Shown in pieces: positions 1 through 9,253 of a stretch of 64,000 bases of DNA (position 1 is the stretch's first letter; every line of letters starts with the position of its first letter). Origin of the DNA: Microbacterium sp. zg-Y1090. GTDB taxonomy: Bacteria > Actinomycetota > Actinomycetes > Actinomycetales > Microbacteriaceae. The stretch spans positions 1,302,001-1,366,000 of the forward strand of contig NZ_CP126742.1 of the NCBI RefSeq assembly GCF_030246945.1, given 5' to 3'. Position numbers and translations under genes: made by a program. The notes beneath the pieces were generated by a model. It did not search any database. It was not told where the DNA came from and saw nothing but the letters and a program-made list of their open reading frames with translations.

Positions 1-1246
1 TGCCGGCGACGAGGGACTCGAGCACCCACGCGAGGTAGCCCGGGTGGATGCGGTACATCGTGGAGCAGGGGCACACCACCGGGTCCAGGCAGAAGATGTG
101 GTGCTGTGGATGCTCGGCCGCCAACCGCCGCACCAGGTTGATCTCGGTGCCGACGGCGAAGGTGGTGGGCTCGGTGGCCGCCTGGATGGCCTTGCGGATG
201 TAGTCGGTGGAGCCGGATTCATCCGCGGCATCCACCACGGGCATGGGGCACTCGGGGTGCACGATCACCCGCACACCGGGGTGCTCGGCGCGGGCCCTGT
301 CGATCTGGTCGACGGTGAAGCGCCGGTGCACCGAGCAGAACCCGTGCCAGAGGATCACGCGGCTGTCCCGCAGGGTCTCGGCATCCGTGCCGCCCCACGG
401 CTTCGTCGGGTTCCACATCGGCATCCGCTCCAGCGGCACCCCCATCGCCTTCGCCGTGTTGCGGCCCAGGTGCTGGTCGGGGAAGAAGAGCACCCGTCGT
501 CCCCGCGCGAACGCCCACTCCAGCACGGTGCGCGCATTGGACGACGTGCAGACGATCCCGCCGTGCCGGCCGACGAAGCCCTTGATGGCCGCCGAGGAGT
601 TCATGTAGGTCACCGGGACCACCGGGACGAGGCCGTCGGCGTCGGGCGCGGCCATATCGCCGAACAGGTCTTCGAGCTGCTCCCAGCACTCCTCGACCTG
701 GTCGATGTCGGCCATGTCCGCCATCGAGCAGCCGGCGGCCAGGTTGGGGAGGATCACCGCCTGCTCGGGTCGGGAGAGCAGGTCGGCGGTCTCGGCCATG
801 AAGTGCACGCCGCAGAAGACGATCGCCTCGGCCTCGGGGTGCGCCCTGGCGGCACCGGCGAGCTGGAACGAATCGCCCACGTAGTCGGCATGACGCACCA
901 CTTCGTCGCGCTGGTAGAAGTGCCCGAGCACCACGACGCGCTCGCCGAGGGTCTGCTTCGCGGCGCGGATGCGGCCGTCCAGCTCGTCGTCGGAGGCGTC
1001 GCGATATTCGGCGGGAAGCTCTCCCTGCCGCGGGGAGCCGGTGGGGATGACGTCGCCCATCGACGCGCCGGGGCCGTAGCCGGGCCTGCCGTCGAAGTCC
1101 CACGGGCCGGCGGCGAGGTCGGTGGTGCAGGTGGAGCCGGGGGAGGCGCCGGCGACGATCGCCTGGATCTCGTGGTCGACGCTCGGGGCGATCGCCCGGC
1201 TACCCGACGCGGGTGGGGTCTGCAGGCTCAGCGGGGTGGTGTTCAT
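1..1246 (-). CDS. nadA: Quinolinate synthase NadA (3' end beyond window)
   Basis: Quinolinate synthase condenses iminoaspartate with dihydroxyacetone phosphate to quinolinate, the entry to de novo NAD synthesis, using a 4Fe-4S cluster in the cytosol. The 415 residues visible include the family motifs GHFYQRDEVV, FCGVHFMAETA, CTSSNA, HPECPMPV and CLDPVVCPCSTMYRI. Their cysteines include the expected three cluster ligands. The start is ATG at 1246, preceded by AAGAGGA as ribosome-binding site, only 13 bases after the nrtR stop, so the two genes form an operon. The last visible residues are LESLVAG, still in frame at base 2, so the gene runs off the left edge. nadB and nadC would be expected just outside the window. 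The identification is firm; only the missing 3' end is unknown. Confidence 0.95.
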   Translation of the reverse strand, partial: MNTTPLSLQTPPASGSRAIAPSVDHEIQAIVAGASPGSTCTTDLAAGPWDFDGRPGYGPGASMGDVIPTGSPRQGELPAEYRDASDDELDGRIRAAKQTLGERVVVLGHFYQRDEVVRHADYVGDSFQLAGAARAHPEAEAIVFCGVHFMAETADLLSRPEQAVILPNLAAGCSMADMADIDQVEECWEQLEDLFGDMAAPDADGLVPVVPVTYMNSSAAIKGFVGRHGGIVCTSSNARTVLEWAFARGRRVLFFPDQHLGRNTAKAMGVPLERMPMWNPTKPWGGTDAETLRDSRVILWHGFCSVHRRFTVDQIDRARAEHPGVRVIVHPECPMPVVDAADESGSTDYIRKAIQAATEPTTFAVGTEINLVRRLAAEHPQHHIFCLDPVVCPCSTMYRIHPGYLAWVLESLVAG

Positions 1247-1259
1247 GGCGGTGTCCTCT

Positions 1260-1964
1260 TCAGCGGGGGAGGGGGCCGCGGTCGGCCAGTTCGACGTCGT
1301 GGTCGTAGCGGTAGAGCCGCGCCGGACGGTGACTGCCGGTGCGGAAGTCGTCGGTCGGGATGAGGGTGGCGGAGTGCTCGACCTGCCGGCGGAAGTTGGC
1401 GGGGTCGAGCCGGCGGTCGAGGATCGCCTCGTACACCTCCCGCAGCTCGGCGAGGGTGAACTGCGCCGGCAGCAGGCCGTGGGCGATGCGGCTGTAGCCG
1501 ACCTTGTTGCGCAGCCGCCACAGGGCGTACTCCACGATCTGGGCGTGGTCGAACGCCAGCGGGGGGAGGGATGCCGCGTCGAACCACGCGACGTTGTGCT
1601 GGGCGTGCGCCGCCTCCGCCTCGTCGGGGCGCACCAGCGCCCAGTAGACGATGGAGACGACCCGCGTGGGGGAGCGGTCGACCGCGCCGAACGCGTAGAG
1701 CTGCTCGAGGTAGCTGGGGGCGATGCCGGTGGTCTCGGCCAGGGTGCGGGCCGCGGCGCTGTCGAGGTTCTCGGCGACGTCGAGCCAGCCGCCCGGCAGC
1801 GCCCACCGGCCCTCGTATGGATCACGCGTGCGCCGCACCAGCGGGAGCACCACCGTGGCGCGGTCGGCGCCGGGCGTGCGGCGCAGGCTGAAGATCACGG
1901 TCGACACGGCGACGCGCGTGACGTCGCCGTGTGCTTCTGAGGCGGTCGCCGCGGTTCGTGTCAT
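1260..1964 (-). CDS. nrtR: NrtR-type Nudix-related transcriptional regulator
   Basis: The 234-residue protein has an N-terminal Nudix-fold domain (about residues 15-150) and a C-terminal winged-helix segment beginning FTLAELREVYEAIL, the architecture of NrtR regulators of NAD metabolism. The Nudix box is degenerate: the catalytic REUxEExGU stretch reads RTLAETTGI, losing two of the acidic residues. This is known for NrtR proteins that bind ADP-ribose-type ligands without hydrolysing them. It lies directly upstream of nadA on the same strand, 13 bases apart, which fits autoregulation together with its target. An ordinary Nudix hydrolase is the alternative, but the winged-helix tail and the context favour a regulator. 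Confidence 0.88.
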   Translation of the reverse strand: MTRTAATASEAHGDVTRVAVSTVIFSLRRTPGADRATVVLPLVRRTRDPYEGRWALPGGWLDVAENLDSAAARTLAETTGIAPSYLEQLYAFGAVDRSPTRVVSIVYWALVRPDEAEAAHAQHNVAWFDAASLPPLAFDHAQIVEYALWRLRNKVGYSRIAHGLLPAQFTLAELREVYEAILDRRLDPANFRRQVEHSATLIPTDDFRTGSHRPARLYRYDHDVELADRGPLPR

Positions 1965-1987
1965 GGTGACCCTAACTGTCGTCGCCG

Positions 1988-2017
1988 ATCATAGAGTCAC
2001 GCTGACCAGAAGGGCAA
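1988..2017 (-). promoter_or_regulatory. nrtR-nadA promoter with palindromic candidate NrtR operator
   Basis: Reading the minus strand, TTGCCC (2017-2012) and TATGAT (1993-1988) form a -35/-10 pair with an 18-base spacer. The spacer contains the inverted repeat GTCA-GCG-TGAC at 2006-1996. A palindrome between -35 and -10 is a classical repressor position, and NrtR is known to bind palindromes upstream of NAD genes. That this is the NrtR box is inference. Confidence 0.55.
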
Positions 2018-2054
2018 GGGCGGCCACCTGCGAAGCGGCCCCAGCCGGGTCCCC

Positions 2055-2060
2055 TACGCT
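2055..2060 (+). promoter_or_regulatory. -10 hexamer for marP
   Basis: TACGCT fits TAnnnT and lies 24 bases before the chosen ATG at 2085. A GTG at 2061 directly abuts this hexamer and would precede the predicted transcript start, so it is unlikely to be the initiation codon. Confidence 0.5.
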
Positions 2061-2084
2061 GTGGCAGAGGGGAAGGCGGGGCCG

Positions 2085-3278
2085 ATGATCATCGACGTCG
2101 TGGTGGTGGTGGTGCTCGTGGTGGCGCTGCTGCTGGGAGTGCGCAGCGGCTTGCTGGCCGGGCTGGGCGCGCTGGTCGGCGTGGTCGTCGGCGCGCTCGC
2201 CGCCTATTGGCTCATGCCCCTCGTCCTTCCCGCCGTCAGCGACGTGCTGCCCGCACCGGGATGGCGCACCGCCATCGTCATCGCGGGCACCCTGGTGCTC
2301 ATCGCGCTCGCCGCAGGACTGGGGGCCGGCATCGGCGCGATGGCGCGGCGGGGGGTGGACCGCATCCGCCTCGGGTGGCTCGAACGGCTCCTCGGTGGCG
2401 GTCTGAGCGTGCTCGTCGCCGCCCTCGCGGTGTCGCTCGTCGCCCAGACGGTCGGGACCTCCGGCATCCCGCTGCTGTCGGCGGCGGTGTCGTCGTCCCA
2501 AGCCGTCCGCACGATCGACGCGCTGACCCCTGCGCCCGTGGACGCCGCGCTCGCCCAGGTGCGCGGCGCGTTCCTCGAGGAGGGGCTGCCGCGTCTGGGC
2601 GACCTCTTCGGCCCCGGCGTCGTGCTCGATCCCGGTCAGCAGGCGCCGCAGCTCGCGCTGGACGACCCTGACCTCGACGCCGCCGCGCAGTCGATCGCCC
2701 GCATCTCCGGAGTGGCGTATGCCTGCGGCACCAGTTCCACCGGCACCGGCTTCGTCGCCGCCGACGACCGCATCATCACCAACGCGCACGTCGTCGCCGG
2801 TGTCACCGACCCGGTGGTGGAGTTCCCCGGCGGTGCGGTGCGCGACGGGCGCATCGTGTACTTCGACGCGGTCGACGACCTCGCGGTGATCGCCGTCGAC
2901 GACATCGACGTGGCGCCCCTGGCCATCGCCGCGCCCCTCGCCACGGGCGACGAAGGCGTCGTGCAGGGCTACCCCTACGGCGGACCCTTCACCTCCGGCG
3001 GTGCGCGGGTGCTGTCGGTCGGCGTCGTGGACGTGCCCGACATCTACGACAGCGCCGCCACGCCCCGCGACATCTACGCCCTCGCCGCCGACGTGCGTCC
3101 CGGCAACTCCGGGGGTCCGCTGCTGACGACGGGCGGAGAAGTGGCCGGCGTCGTCTTCGCCCGCGCCGAGTCGGGCGACCAGATCGGGTACGCGATGACC
3201 CCGGCGGAGTTCGCGCCCGTCGTGGCTGCGGCGCCGTCGCTGACGCAGCCGGTGTCGTCGGGGTCCTGCGCCGGCTGA
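2085..3278 (+). CDS. marP: MarP family membrane-anchored serine protease
   Basis: The protein has an N-terminal CvpA-like membrane domain (four hydrophobic helices in about residues 1-115), a linker, and a trypsin/HtrA-like protease domain facing the outside. The catalytic His235 is in NAHVVAG, the Asp in VDDLAVI (264/265) and the Ser342 in PGNSGGPL. Cys214 and Cys395 are placed as the disulfide pair that activates M. tuberculosis MarP, an acid- and oxidative-stress protease. Choosing ATG 2085 gives 397 residues, the length I recall for MarP, and puts the SD-like GAAGGCGG at a proper distance. It is divergent from nrtR and followed by the glycine riboswitch. Homology is clear; the physiological role here is inferred. 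Confidence 0.9.
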   Translation: MIIDVVVVVVLVVALLLGVRSGLLAGLGALVGVVVGALAAYWLMPLVLPAVSDVLPAPGWRTAIVIAGTLVLIALAAGLGAGIGAMARRGVDRIRLGWLERLLGGGLSVLVAALAVSLVAQTVGTSGIPLLSAAVSSSQAVRTIDALTPAPVDAALAQVRGAFLEEGLPRLGDLFGPGVVLDPGQQAPQLALDDPDLDAAAQSIARISGVAYACGTSSTGTGFVAADDRIITNAHVVAGVTDPVVEFPGGAVRDGRIVYFDAVDDLAVIAVDDIDVAPLAIAAPLATGDEGVVQGYPYGGPFTSGGARVLSVGVVDVPDIYDSAATPRDIYALAADVRPGNSGGPLLTTGGEVAGVVFARAESGDQIGYAMTPAEFAPVVAAAPSLTQPVSSGSCAG

Positions 3279-3286
3279 GTCGCCGC

Positions 3287-3292
3287 TATGCT
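3287..3292 (+). promoter_or_regulatory. Candidate -10 for the gcv riboswitch transcript
   Basis: TATGCT lies 36 bases before the aptamer begins, just after the marP stop. No convincing -35 is seen about 17 bases upstream, so this is a candidate only. Confidence 0.35.
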
Positions 3293-3327
3293 GGCCGGAC
3301 AAGTCGATAACGGCCCGATGACCCACG

Positions 3328-3526
3328 CGGGAGAGCTCCGGACACTCGTGTACCGGACACCGAAGGAGCAAGCCTCCCCGCCAATCTCTCAGGTACGCGT
3401 ACCGCGCAGGTCTGGGCCACTCTGAAAAGCGATCCGCGCCGCACCTGCGCGCGGGTCCGCCGACGGTGAAAGCACCGGCATCCCTTTCGGATGCGGGCGT
3501 GAAACTCTCAGGCCCATGACAGAGGG
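3328..3526 (+). ncRNA. Tandem glycine riboswitch (gcvT element)
   Basis: Two consecutive glycine aptamers precede gcvT. The first spans roughly 3328-3428, with GGGAGAGCTCC, GAAGGAGCAAGCCTCCCC, CAATCTCTCAGGTA and CACTCTGAAAAG. The second spans roughly 3429-3526, with CGACGGTGAAAG, the GCATCC/GGATGC hairpin, GTGAAACTCTCAGGCCC and GACAGAGGGG. These are the conserved strings of Rfam gcvT-type glycine switches. Known examples bind glycine and turn on glycine cleavage genes. The exact helix boundaries were drawn by eye. Confidence 0.95.
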
Positions 3527-3535
3527 GGAGTTCTT

Positions 3536-3573
3536 CAGGCGTCGGCTCCGGCGCCTGCCCGCACGAGATCGGG
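3536..3573 (+). promoter_or_regulatory. Possible riboswitch expression platform hairpins
   Basis: Between aptamer and start codon are two small hairpins. CAGGCG (3536-3541) pairs with CGCCTG (3552-3557). CCCG (3558-3561) can pair with CGGG (3570-3573), covering part of the gcvT ribosome-binding site GGGAGA. There is no U-tract, so control of translation rather than termination is more likely. This is inference from base pairing alone. Confidence 0.4.
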
Positions 3574-3580
3574 AGAACTC

Positions 3581-4717
<1,137 letters not shown>

Positions 4718-4742
4718 CCCCCCACACTTCCAGGAGCACATC

Positions 4743-5126
4743 ATGGCCGACCTCACCTCCCTGCACTACACCGCCGAGCACGAGTGGATCGCCCTCGACG
4801 GCGACGTCGCCACCATCGGCATCACCGACTACGCCGCCGACCAGCTCGGCGACGTCGTCTTCGTCGATCTGCCCGCCGTCGGATCGACTGTCACCGCCGG
4901 CCAGGTGTGCGGCGAGATCGAGTCCACCAAGTCGGTCGGCGAGCTGTACGCGCCCGTCGACGGCGAGGTCGTCGAGATCAACGACGACGTCGTCGCCGAC
5001 CCGTCGAGGGTCAACAGCGACGCCTTCGGCGACGGCTGGCTCATCAAGCTGCGCGTGGCCGACGTCCCCGTCGACGGCATGCTCGACCGCGACGGCTACC
5101 TCGCGCTCACCGGCGGCGAGGCGTGA
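4743..5126 (+). CDS. gcvH: Glycine cleavage system H protein
   Basis: This 127-residue lipoyl carrier shuttles the aminomethyl group between the P, T and L proteins. The lipoylated lysine is Lys63 in [11 protein letters not shown]. The N terminus [10 protein letters not shown] and the later [11 protein letters not shown] match the family throughout. The start is ATG 4743 after the SD sequence AGGAG. Its TGA overlaps the gcvP GTG in a GTGA junction, pointing to translational coupling. The dihydrolipoamide dehydrogenase (L protein) is not in the window. Confidence 0.97.
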   Translation: MADLTSLHYTAEHEWIALDGDVATIGITDYAADQLGDVVFVDLPAVGSTVTAGQVCGEIESTKSVGELYAPVDGEVVEINDDVVADPSRVNSDAFGDGWLIKLRVADVPVDGMLDRDGYLALTGGEA

Positions 5127-7993
5127 GCGGGGCCTTCGCCGGGCGCCACATCGGCACCGACGCCGCCGCACAGCAGAGCATGCTCGCCGCGCTCGGCTAC
5201 GACAGCGTCGCCGCGCTGGTCGAGCGCGCCGTTCCCCGCTCGATCCACGCGCAGCCGCGGCCCACGAGCGACATCCCGGTCGCGGCGACCGAGGACGAGG
5301 CGCTGCGGGAGCTGCGGGAGCTCGCGGCGGCGAACCGTCCGGCGAAGGCGATGATCGGGCTGGGCTACTACGACACCCACACCCCGGCGGTCATCCAGCG
5401 GAACGTCTTCGAGAATCCCTCGTGGTACACCGCCTACACGCCGTACCAGCCGGAGATCTCGCAGGGTCGGCTCGAGGCCCTCATCAACTTCCAGACGATG
5501 GTGACCGACCTCACCGGGCTCGCGACGGCCAACGCGTCGATGCTCGACGAGGCCACCGCCGTCGTCGAGGGGATGCTCGTGGCACGGCGGGCCACCCGTG
5601 GCGCCGCCGACACCTTCCTCGTCGACGCCGATGCGCTGCCGCAGACGAAGGCGCTGCTGGCGCATCGGGCCGAGGCGCTCGGCGTCCACCTGGTGGAGGT
5701 CGACTTCGCCCAGGGGCTCCCCGACGACACCGACACCTTCGGCGCGTTCGTGCAGTATCCCGGCGCGACGGGACGCGTATGGGACCCGAGCGACGTCATC
5801 ACCGCCGTGCACGCCCGCGGCGGCCAGGTCGTCGTGGCCGCCGACCTGCTCGCGCTCACCCTGCTGCGCTCGCCCGGGTCACTCGGCGCGGACATCGCCG
5901 TGGGGACGACCCAGCGCTTCGGCGTGCCGCTCGGATTCGGCGGTCCGCACGCCGGCTACATGGCGGTGCGCGCCGGCCTCGAGCGTCAGCTGCCCGGCCG
6001 GCTGGTGGGGGTCTCGCAGGATGCCGCCGGGCACCCGGCCTACCGCCTGGCGCTGCAGACGCGAGAGCAGCACATCCGCCGCGAGAAGGCGACGTCGAAC
6101 ATCTGCACCGCCCAGGTGCTGCTCGCCGTGATGGCATCCATGTACGCGGTGTACCACGGACCCGACGGCCTCCGCCGCATCGCGACCGACGTCGCCCGCA
6201 AGGCCGAGGCCCTCGCCGGCGAGCTGCGCGGGTACGGGCTCACCCTGGCATCCGACGCCTTCTTCGACACCCTGCGCGTGTTCGTCCCCGGCGACGCGGC
6301 CCGCGTGATCGAGCGTGCGCGCTCGCGCGGCTACCAGCTGTTCTGGGCGTCGGACGCGAGCGTCGGGGTGTCGATCGACGAGACCACGACCGCAGCCGAC
6401 CTCGCCGCCGTGGCGTGGGCGTTCGGCGCGGCGGAGCAACCCGGTGCCGGGATCGGCTTCGCGGATGCCGAGCCGCTGGCGGGCGTCGACGCTTCGCTGC
6501 ACCGGCGGGAGGAGTTCCTCACCCACCCCGTGTTCACGAGCCACCACTCCGAGACGGCGATGATGCGCTACCTCAAGCACCTCGCCGATCGCGACTACGC
6601 GCTGGACCGCGGCATGATCCCGCTCGGGTCCTGCACGATGAAGCTCAACGCGGCGACCGAGATGGCGGCGGTGTCGTGGCCGGAGTTCTCGCGCGTGCAC
6701 CCGTTCGCCCCCGCCGACGACGTCGCCGGATACCTGGCGATGATCGAGCAGCTCGAATCCTGGCTGGCCGAGGTGACCGGCTACGACGCGGTGTCGCTGC
6801 AGCCCAACGCCGGCTCGCAGGGCGAGCTCGCGGGGCTGCTCGCGATCCGCGGCTACCACCGGGCCCACGGCGACACGCAGCGCACGGTGTGCCTCATCCC
6901 GTCGTCGGCGCACGGGACGAACGCGGCCTCCGCCGTGCTGGCGGGCATGTCGGTCGTCGTCGTGGCCTGCGACGAGGCGGGCAACGTCGACCTCGACGAC
7001 CTGCGCGCGAAGATCGCCGCGCACGCCGACCGGCTCGCCGCGCTCATGATCACCTACCCCTCCACGCACGGGGTGTACGAGCACGACGTGCGGGAGATCA
7101 CCCAGGCCGTGCACGATGCGGGCGGCCAGGTGTACGTCGACGGCGCGAACCTCAACGCCCTGCTCGGCTTCGCGCGTTTCGGCGACCTCGGCGGCGACGT
7201 CTCGCACCTGAACCTGCACAAGACCTTCGCCATCCCGCACGGGGGTGGCGGACCGGGCGTCGGGCCGGTGGCCGCGAAGGCGCACCTCGCGCCGCACCTG
7301 CCGTCGCACCCGATGTCGCAGCGCGCCGACCACGCCGGCGGCTTCGTCTTCGACGGCGGACCGGTCTCGGCGGCGCCGTACGGGTCGGCATCCATCCTGC
7401 CGATCTCGTGGGCGTACGTGCGGATGATGGGCGCGGAGGGCCTGCGGGAGGCGACCGGGGCCGCGGTGCTCGCGGCGAACTACATCGCGCTGCGGCTGCG
7501 CGAGCACTACCCGGTGCTGTACGCGGGGGAGGGCGGGCTCGTCGCGCACGAGTGCATCCTCGACCTGCGTCCGCTGCGGGAGGCCACCGGGATCACCGTC
7601 GACGACGTCGCCAAGCGACTCATCGACTACGGCTTCCACGCGCCCACGATGTCGTTCCCGGTCGCGGGGACGCTCATGGTCGAGCCGACCGAGTCGGAGG
7701 ACCTGGCCGAGATCGAGCGGTTCATCGAGGCGATGATCGCGATCCACGCCGAGGCGCACGCCGTCGCGGCCGGGCGCTGGCCGGCATCCGACAACCCGCT
7801 GGTGAACGCACCCCACACCGCGCAGTCGGTCGTCGCGGGGTCGTGGGAGCACCCCTACTCGCGCGAGGAGGCGGTCTACCCCGTGCCCTCGCAGGTGCGC
7901 ACGAAGTACTGGCCGCCGGTGCGCCGCATCGACAACGCCTACGGCGACCGCAACCTCGTGTGCGCCTGCCCGCCCCCCGACGCCTTCGCGTAG
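5123..7993 (+). CDS. gcvP: Glycine dehydrogenase (decarboxylating), P protein
   Basis: P protein is the pyridoxal-phosphate enzyme that decarboxylates glycine and loads the aminomethyl group onto GcvH. It is 956 residues, the size of the fused single-chain type. It begins with GRHIGTD and carries the cofactor lysine (Lys700) in [19 protein letters not shown] 5123 is chosen because it makes the common GTGA overlap with gcvH and places the conserved N terminus at the right spot. The same frame is open upstream through gcvH but shows no homology there. It is the last gene of the riboswitch operon; the palindrome starting 14 bases after the stop could terminate it. Confidence 0.96.
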   Translation: MSGAFAGRHIGTDAAAQQSMLAALGYDSVAALVERAVPRSIHAQPRPTSDIPVAATEDEALRELRELAAANRPAKAMIGLGYYDTHTPAVIQRNVFENPSWYTAYTPYQPEISQGRLEALINFQTMVTDLTGLATANASMLDEATAVVEGMLVARRATRGAADTFLVDADALPQTKALLAHRAEALGVHLVEVDFAQGLPDDTDTFGAFVQYPGATGRVWDPSDVITAVHARGGQVVVAADLLALTLLRSPGSLGADIAVGTTQRFGVPLGFGGPHAGYMAVRAGLERQLPGRLVGVSQDAAGHPAYRLALQTREQHIRREKATSNICTAQVLLAVMASMYAVYHGPDGLRRIATDVARKAEALAGELRGYGLTLASDAFFDTLRVFVPGDAARVIERARSRGYQLFWASDASVGVSIDETTTAADLAAVAWAFGAAEQPGAGIGFADAEPLAGVDASLHRREEFLTHPVFTSHHSETAMMRYLKHLADRDYALDRGMIPLGSCTMKLNAATEMAAVSWPEFSRVHPFAPADDVAGYLAMIEQLESWLAEVTGYDAVSLQPNAGSQGELAGLLAIRGYHRAHGDTQRTVCLIPSSAHGTNAASAVLAGMSVVVVACDEAGNVDLDDLRAKIAAHADRLAALMITYPSTHGVYEHDVREITQAVHDAGGQVYVDGANLNALLGFARFGDLGGDVSHLNLHKTFAIPHGGGGPGVGPVAAKAHLAPHLPSHPMSQRADHAGGFVFDGGPVSAAPYGSASILPISWAYVRMMGAEGLREATGAAVLAANYIALRLREHYPVLYAGEGGLVAHECILDLRPLREATGITVDDVAKRLIDYGFHAPTMSFPVAGTLMVEPTESEDLAEIERFIEAMIAIHAEAHAVAAGRWPASDNPLVNAPHTAQSVVAGSWEHPYSREEAVYPVPSQVRTKYWPPVRRIDNAYGDRNLVCACPPPDAFA

Positions 7994-8006
7994 CCCGCCG
8001 GGGCGC

Positions 8007-8073
8007 TGAGACGAATCCGGACGGCCGAGACCCTGGGTATCACCCGCGGTCTCGGCCGTCGGTCTTCGTCTCA
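8007..8073. repeat. 67-bp palindromic repeat, left copy
   Basis: Three nested perfect stems are visible: TGAGACGAA (8007-8015) with TTCGTCTCA (8065-8073); ACGGCCGAGACC (8021-8032) with GGTCTCGGCCGT (8048-8059); and GGGT with ACCC around the centre. The copy at 9157-9223 has the same length and matches at 56 of 67 positions. This copy lies between the convergent gcvP and AbiEi-like genes and includes the last codons of the latter. It could serve as a terminator in both directions. Confidence 0.85.
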
Positions 8074-9044
8074 TGGGTGGCGGCGGCCGGCGCAGTCAGC
8101 GCGCGGCGGAGTGAGAAGAGGGCGGCGGTGTCTTCGGGCGCCTCGGGGTGCAGGCCGGCGCCGATCAGGATGCCGCGCAACGGTGCGGCGGGCACGGCAT
8201 CGTGCCATCCCCAGTGGACGACCGTGCGCACGTGCCGACGCAGTCGTGCATCGCGCGCACGTTGGCGGGCGATGACGTCCTGCGCCGGACCTAACCGGCC
8301 GTCGTACTTAATTCCGCCGTCGCATTCGCCGGCGACCGATGCTGGTTCCCACAGCATGTCGCTGCGATCGTGGCCCCCGTCGCTCGTTCGGAAAGAGACC
8401 TGGAGCGTGGCTTCCGGGAAGCCGAGCCACTCGATGACGGCACGGCTCACGCTCTCGAGCGCGGTCTCCGCCAGCCGGTTCGCCCGAGTCAGCGCCCATC
8501 GCGCGACGGCGCGCCCCCGCTTACTGATGCGCTGCTCGTTGCCCTCGCGCAAGGCGGCAGCCCGGAGCGAGGGGTCGGTGCGCAGGGCGGCATCGGCGAC
8601 GGAGAGTCCGATCGCCCTGTGCCGCGACCGGGCCAGATCGACGGCGGTGTCGAGGATGCCCGTCACGAGCAGCCCGCCGACCTCGAGGATCTCGCGTTCG
8701 CCGCGGTGGGTGTGCACGCGGATGCCGGAGGCCAGGCGCGAGCGGCCGAGCGGATGCTGCAGCACGTGGACGACCATCGGGTCGCCGAACACCGGCAACC
8801 CCACGAGGGCGGCGGCCGACTCGTGGCTGAACACCGCATCGGGGTAGCCGAGTGTCACCGCGTGGACGCGCGCGAGGTACCTGTCCCAGGGAGCGAGGTC
8901 ATGCCAGGCTTCCGCCGGCGCATAGACGCCCGGCCTGATGCGCGCGAGTTCGCCGCGCGCGATGGCGCGTTCGGGGTGGGGAACCTCCGCAGTGCGCAGG
9001 AGCGGGATCGGAGCGGGCCGGGGGCCGGTGAGCTGGAGCGGCAT
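8040..9044 (-). CDS. Orphan AbiEi-antitoxin-like / nuclease-fold hypothetical protein
   Basis: The 334-residue product has an N-terminal winged-helix region resembling AbiEi-type antitoxins (motifs ARGELARIRPGVYAP and VFSHESAAALVGLP). Its C-terminal region carries a D...ExDGxxKY pattern (SDMLWE, then GECDGGIKYDG, about residues 226-245), reminiscent of PD-(D/E)XK nucleases such as the Vsr/DUF559 group. No AbiEii-type toxin is adjacent, so a toxin-antitoxin pair is not supported. The ATG at 9044 is preferred because CAGTGT lies six bases upstream, the leaderless pattern seen elsewhere here. GTG 9089 is possible. The gene is bracketed by two related palindromes and its stop lies inside one of them. 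Function unknown. Confidence 0.7.
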   Translation of the reverse strand: MPLQLTGPRPAPIPLLRTAEVPHPERAIARGELARIRPGVYAPAEAWHDLAPWDRYLARVHAVTLGYPDAVFSHESAAALVGLPVFGDPMVVHVLQHPLGRSRLASGIRVHTHRGEREILEVGGLLVTGILDTAVDLARSRHRAIGLSVADAALRTDPSLRAAALREGNEQRISKRGRAVARWALTRANRLAETALESVSRAVIEWLGFPEATLQVSFRTSDGGHDRSDMLWEPASVAGECDGGIKYDGRLGPAQDVIARQRARDARLRRHVRTVVHWGWHDAVPAAPLRGILIGAGLHPEAPEDTAALFSLRRALTAPAAATHETKTDGRDRG

Positions 9045-9156
9045 CCGGCAACACTGCCGGGGATGCGTCGCCGGCGGTGTCGCAATCACCCCCCGTTCGG
9101 GACAACTCGCGGCTCCCCACCGCTGTGCAGGAGCCCGCGCCGACCGCCCGGCCCCG

Positions 9157-9223
9157 TGAGACGAATGCGGGCGGACGAGACCGTGGGTGGCACCCGCTGT
9201 CTCGGCCGTGAGAATTCGTCTCA
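9157..9223. repeat. 67-bp palindromic repeat, right copy
   Basis: TGAGACGAAT (9157-9166) pairs with ATTCGTCTCA (9214-9223). GGACGAGAC (9173-9181) pairs with GTCTCGGCC (9199-9207) with one mismatch, and GGGTG/CACCC closes the centre. It has the same length and nested layout as the left copy, with 11 differences. Several differences are not compensated within the stems, so the copies have drifted. It lies 30 bases past the CPBP gene stop and about 110 bases upstream of the AbiEi-like start. Confidence 0.85.
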
Positions 9224-9253
9224 GCGACCATGGCAGCGACTATGGCCGCGGGG

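Noticed and set aside
44..1363. Plus-strand open frame opposite nadA
   Set aside because: nadA on the minus strand has all its Fe-S cysteine motifs, and this frame has biased composition only.
2061..2084. GTG at 2061 as start of marP
   Set aside because: It directly abuts the -10 TACGCT and would precede transcription start; ATG 2085 gives the family-typical 397 residues and Cys214/Cys395 placement.
8040..9044. Type IV AbiE toxin-antitoxin pair
   Set aside because: Only an antitoxin-like N-terminal domain is present; neither neighbour resembles an AbiEii nucleotidyltransferase.
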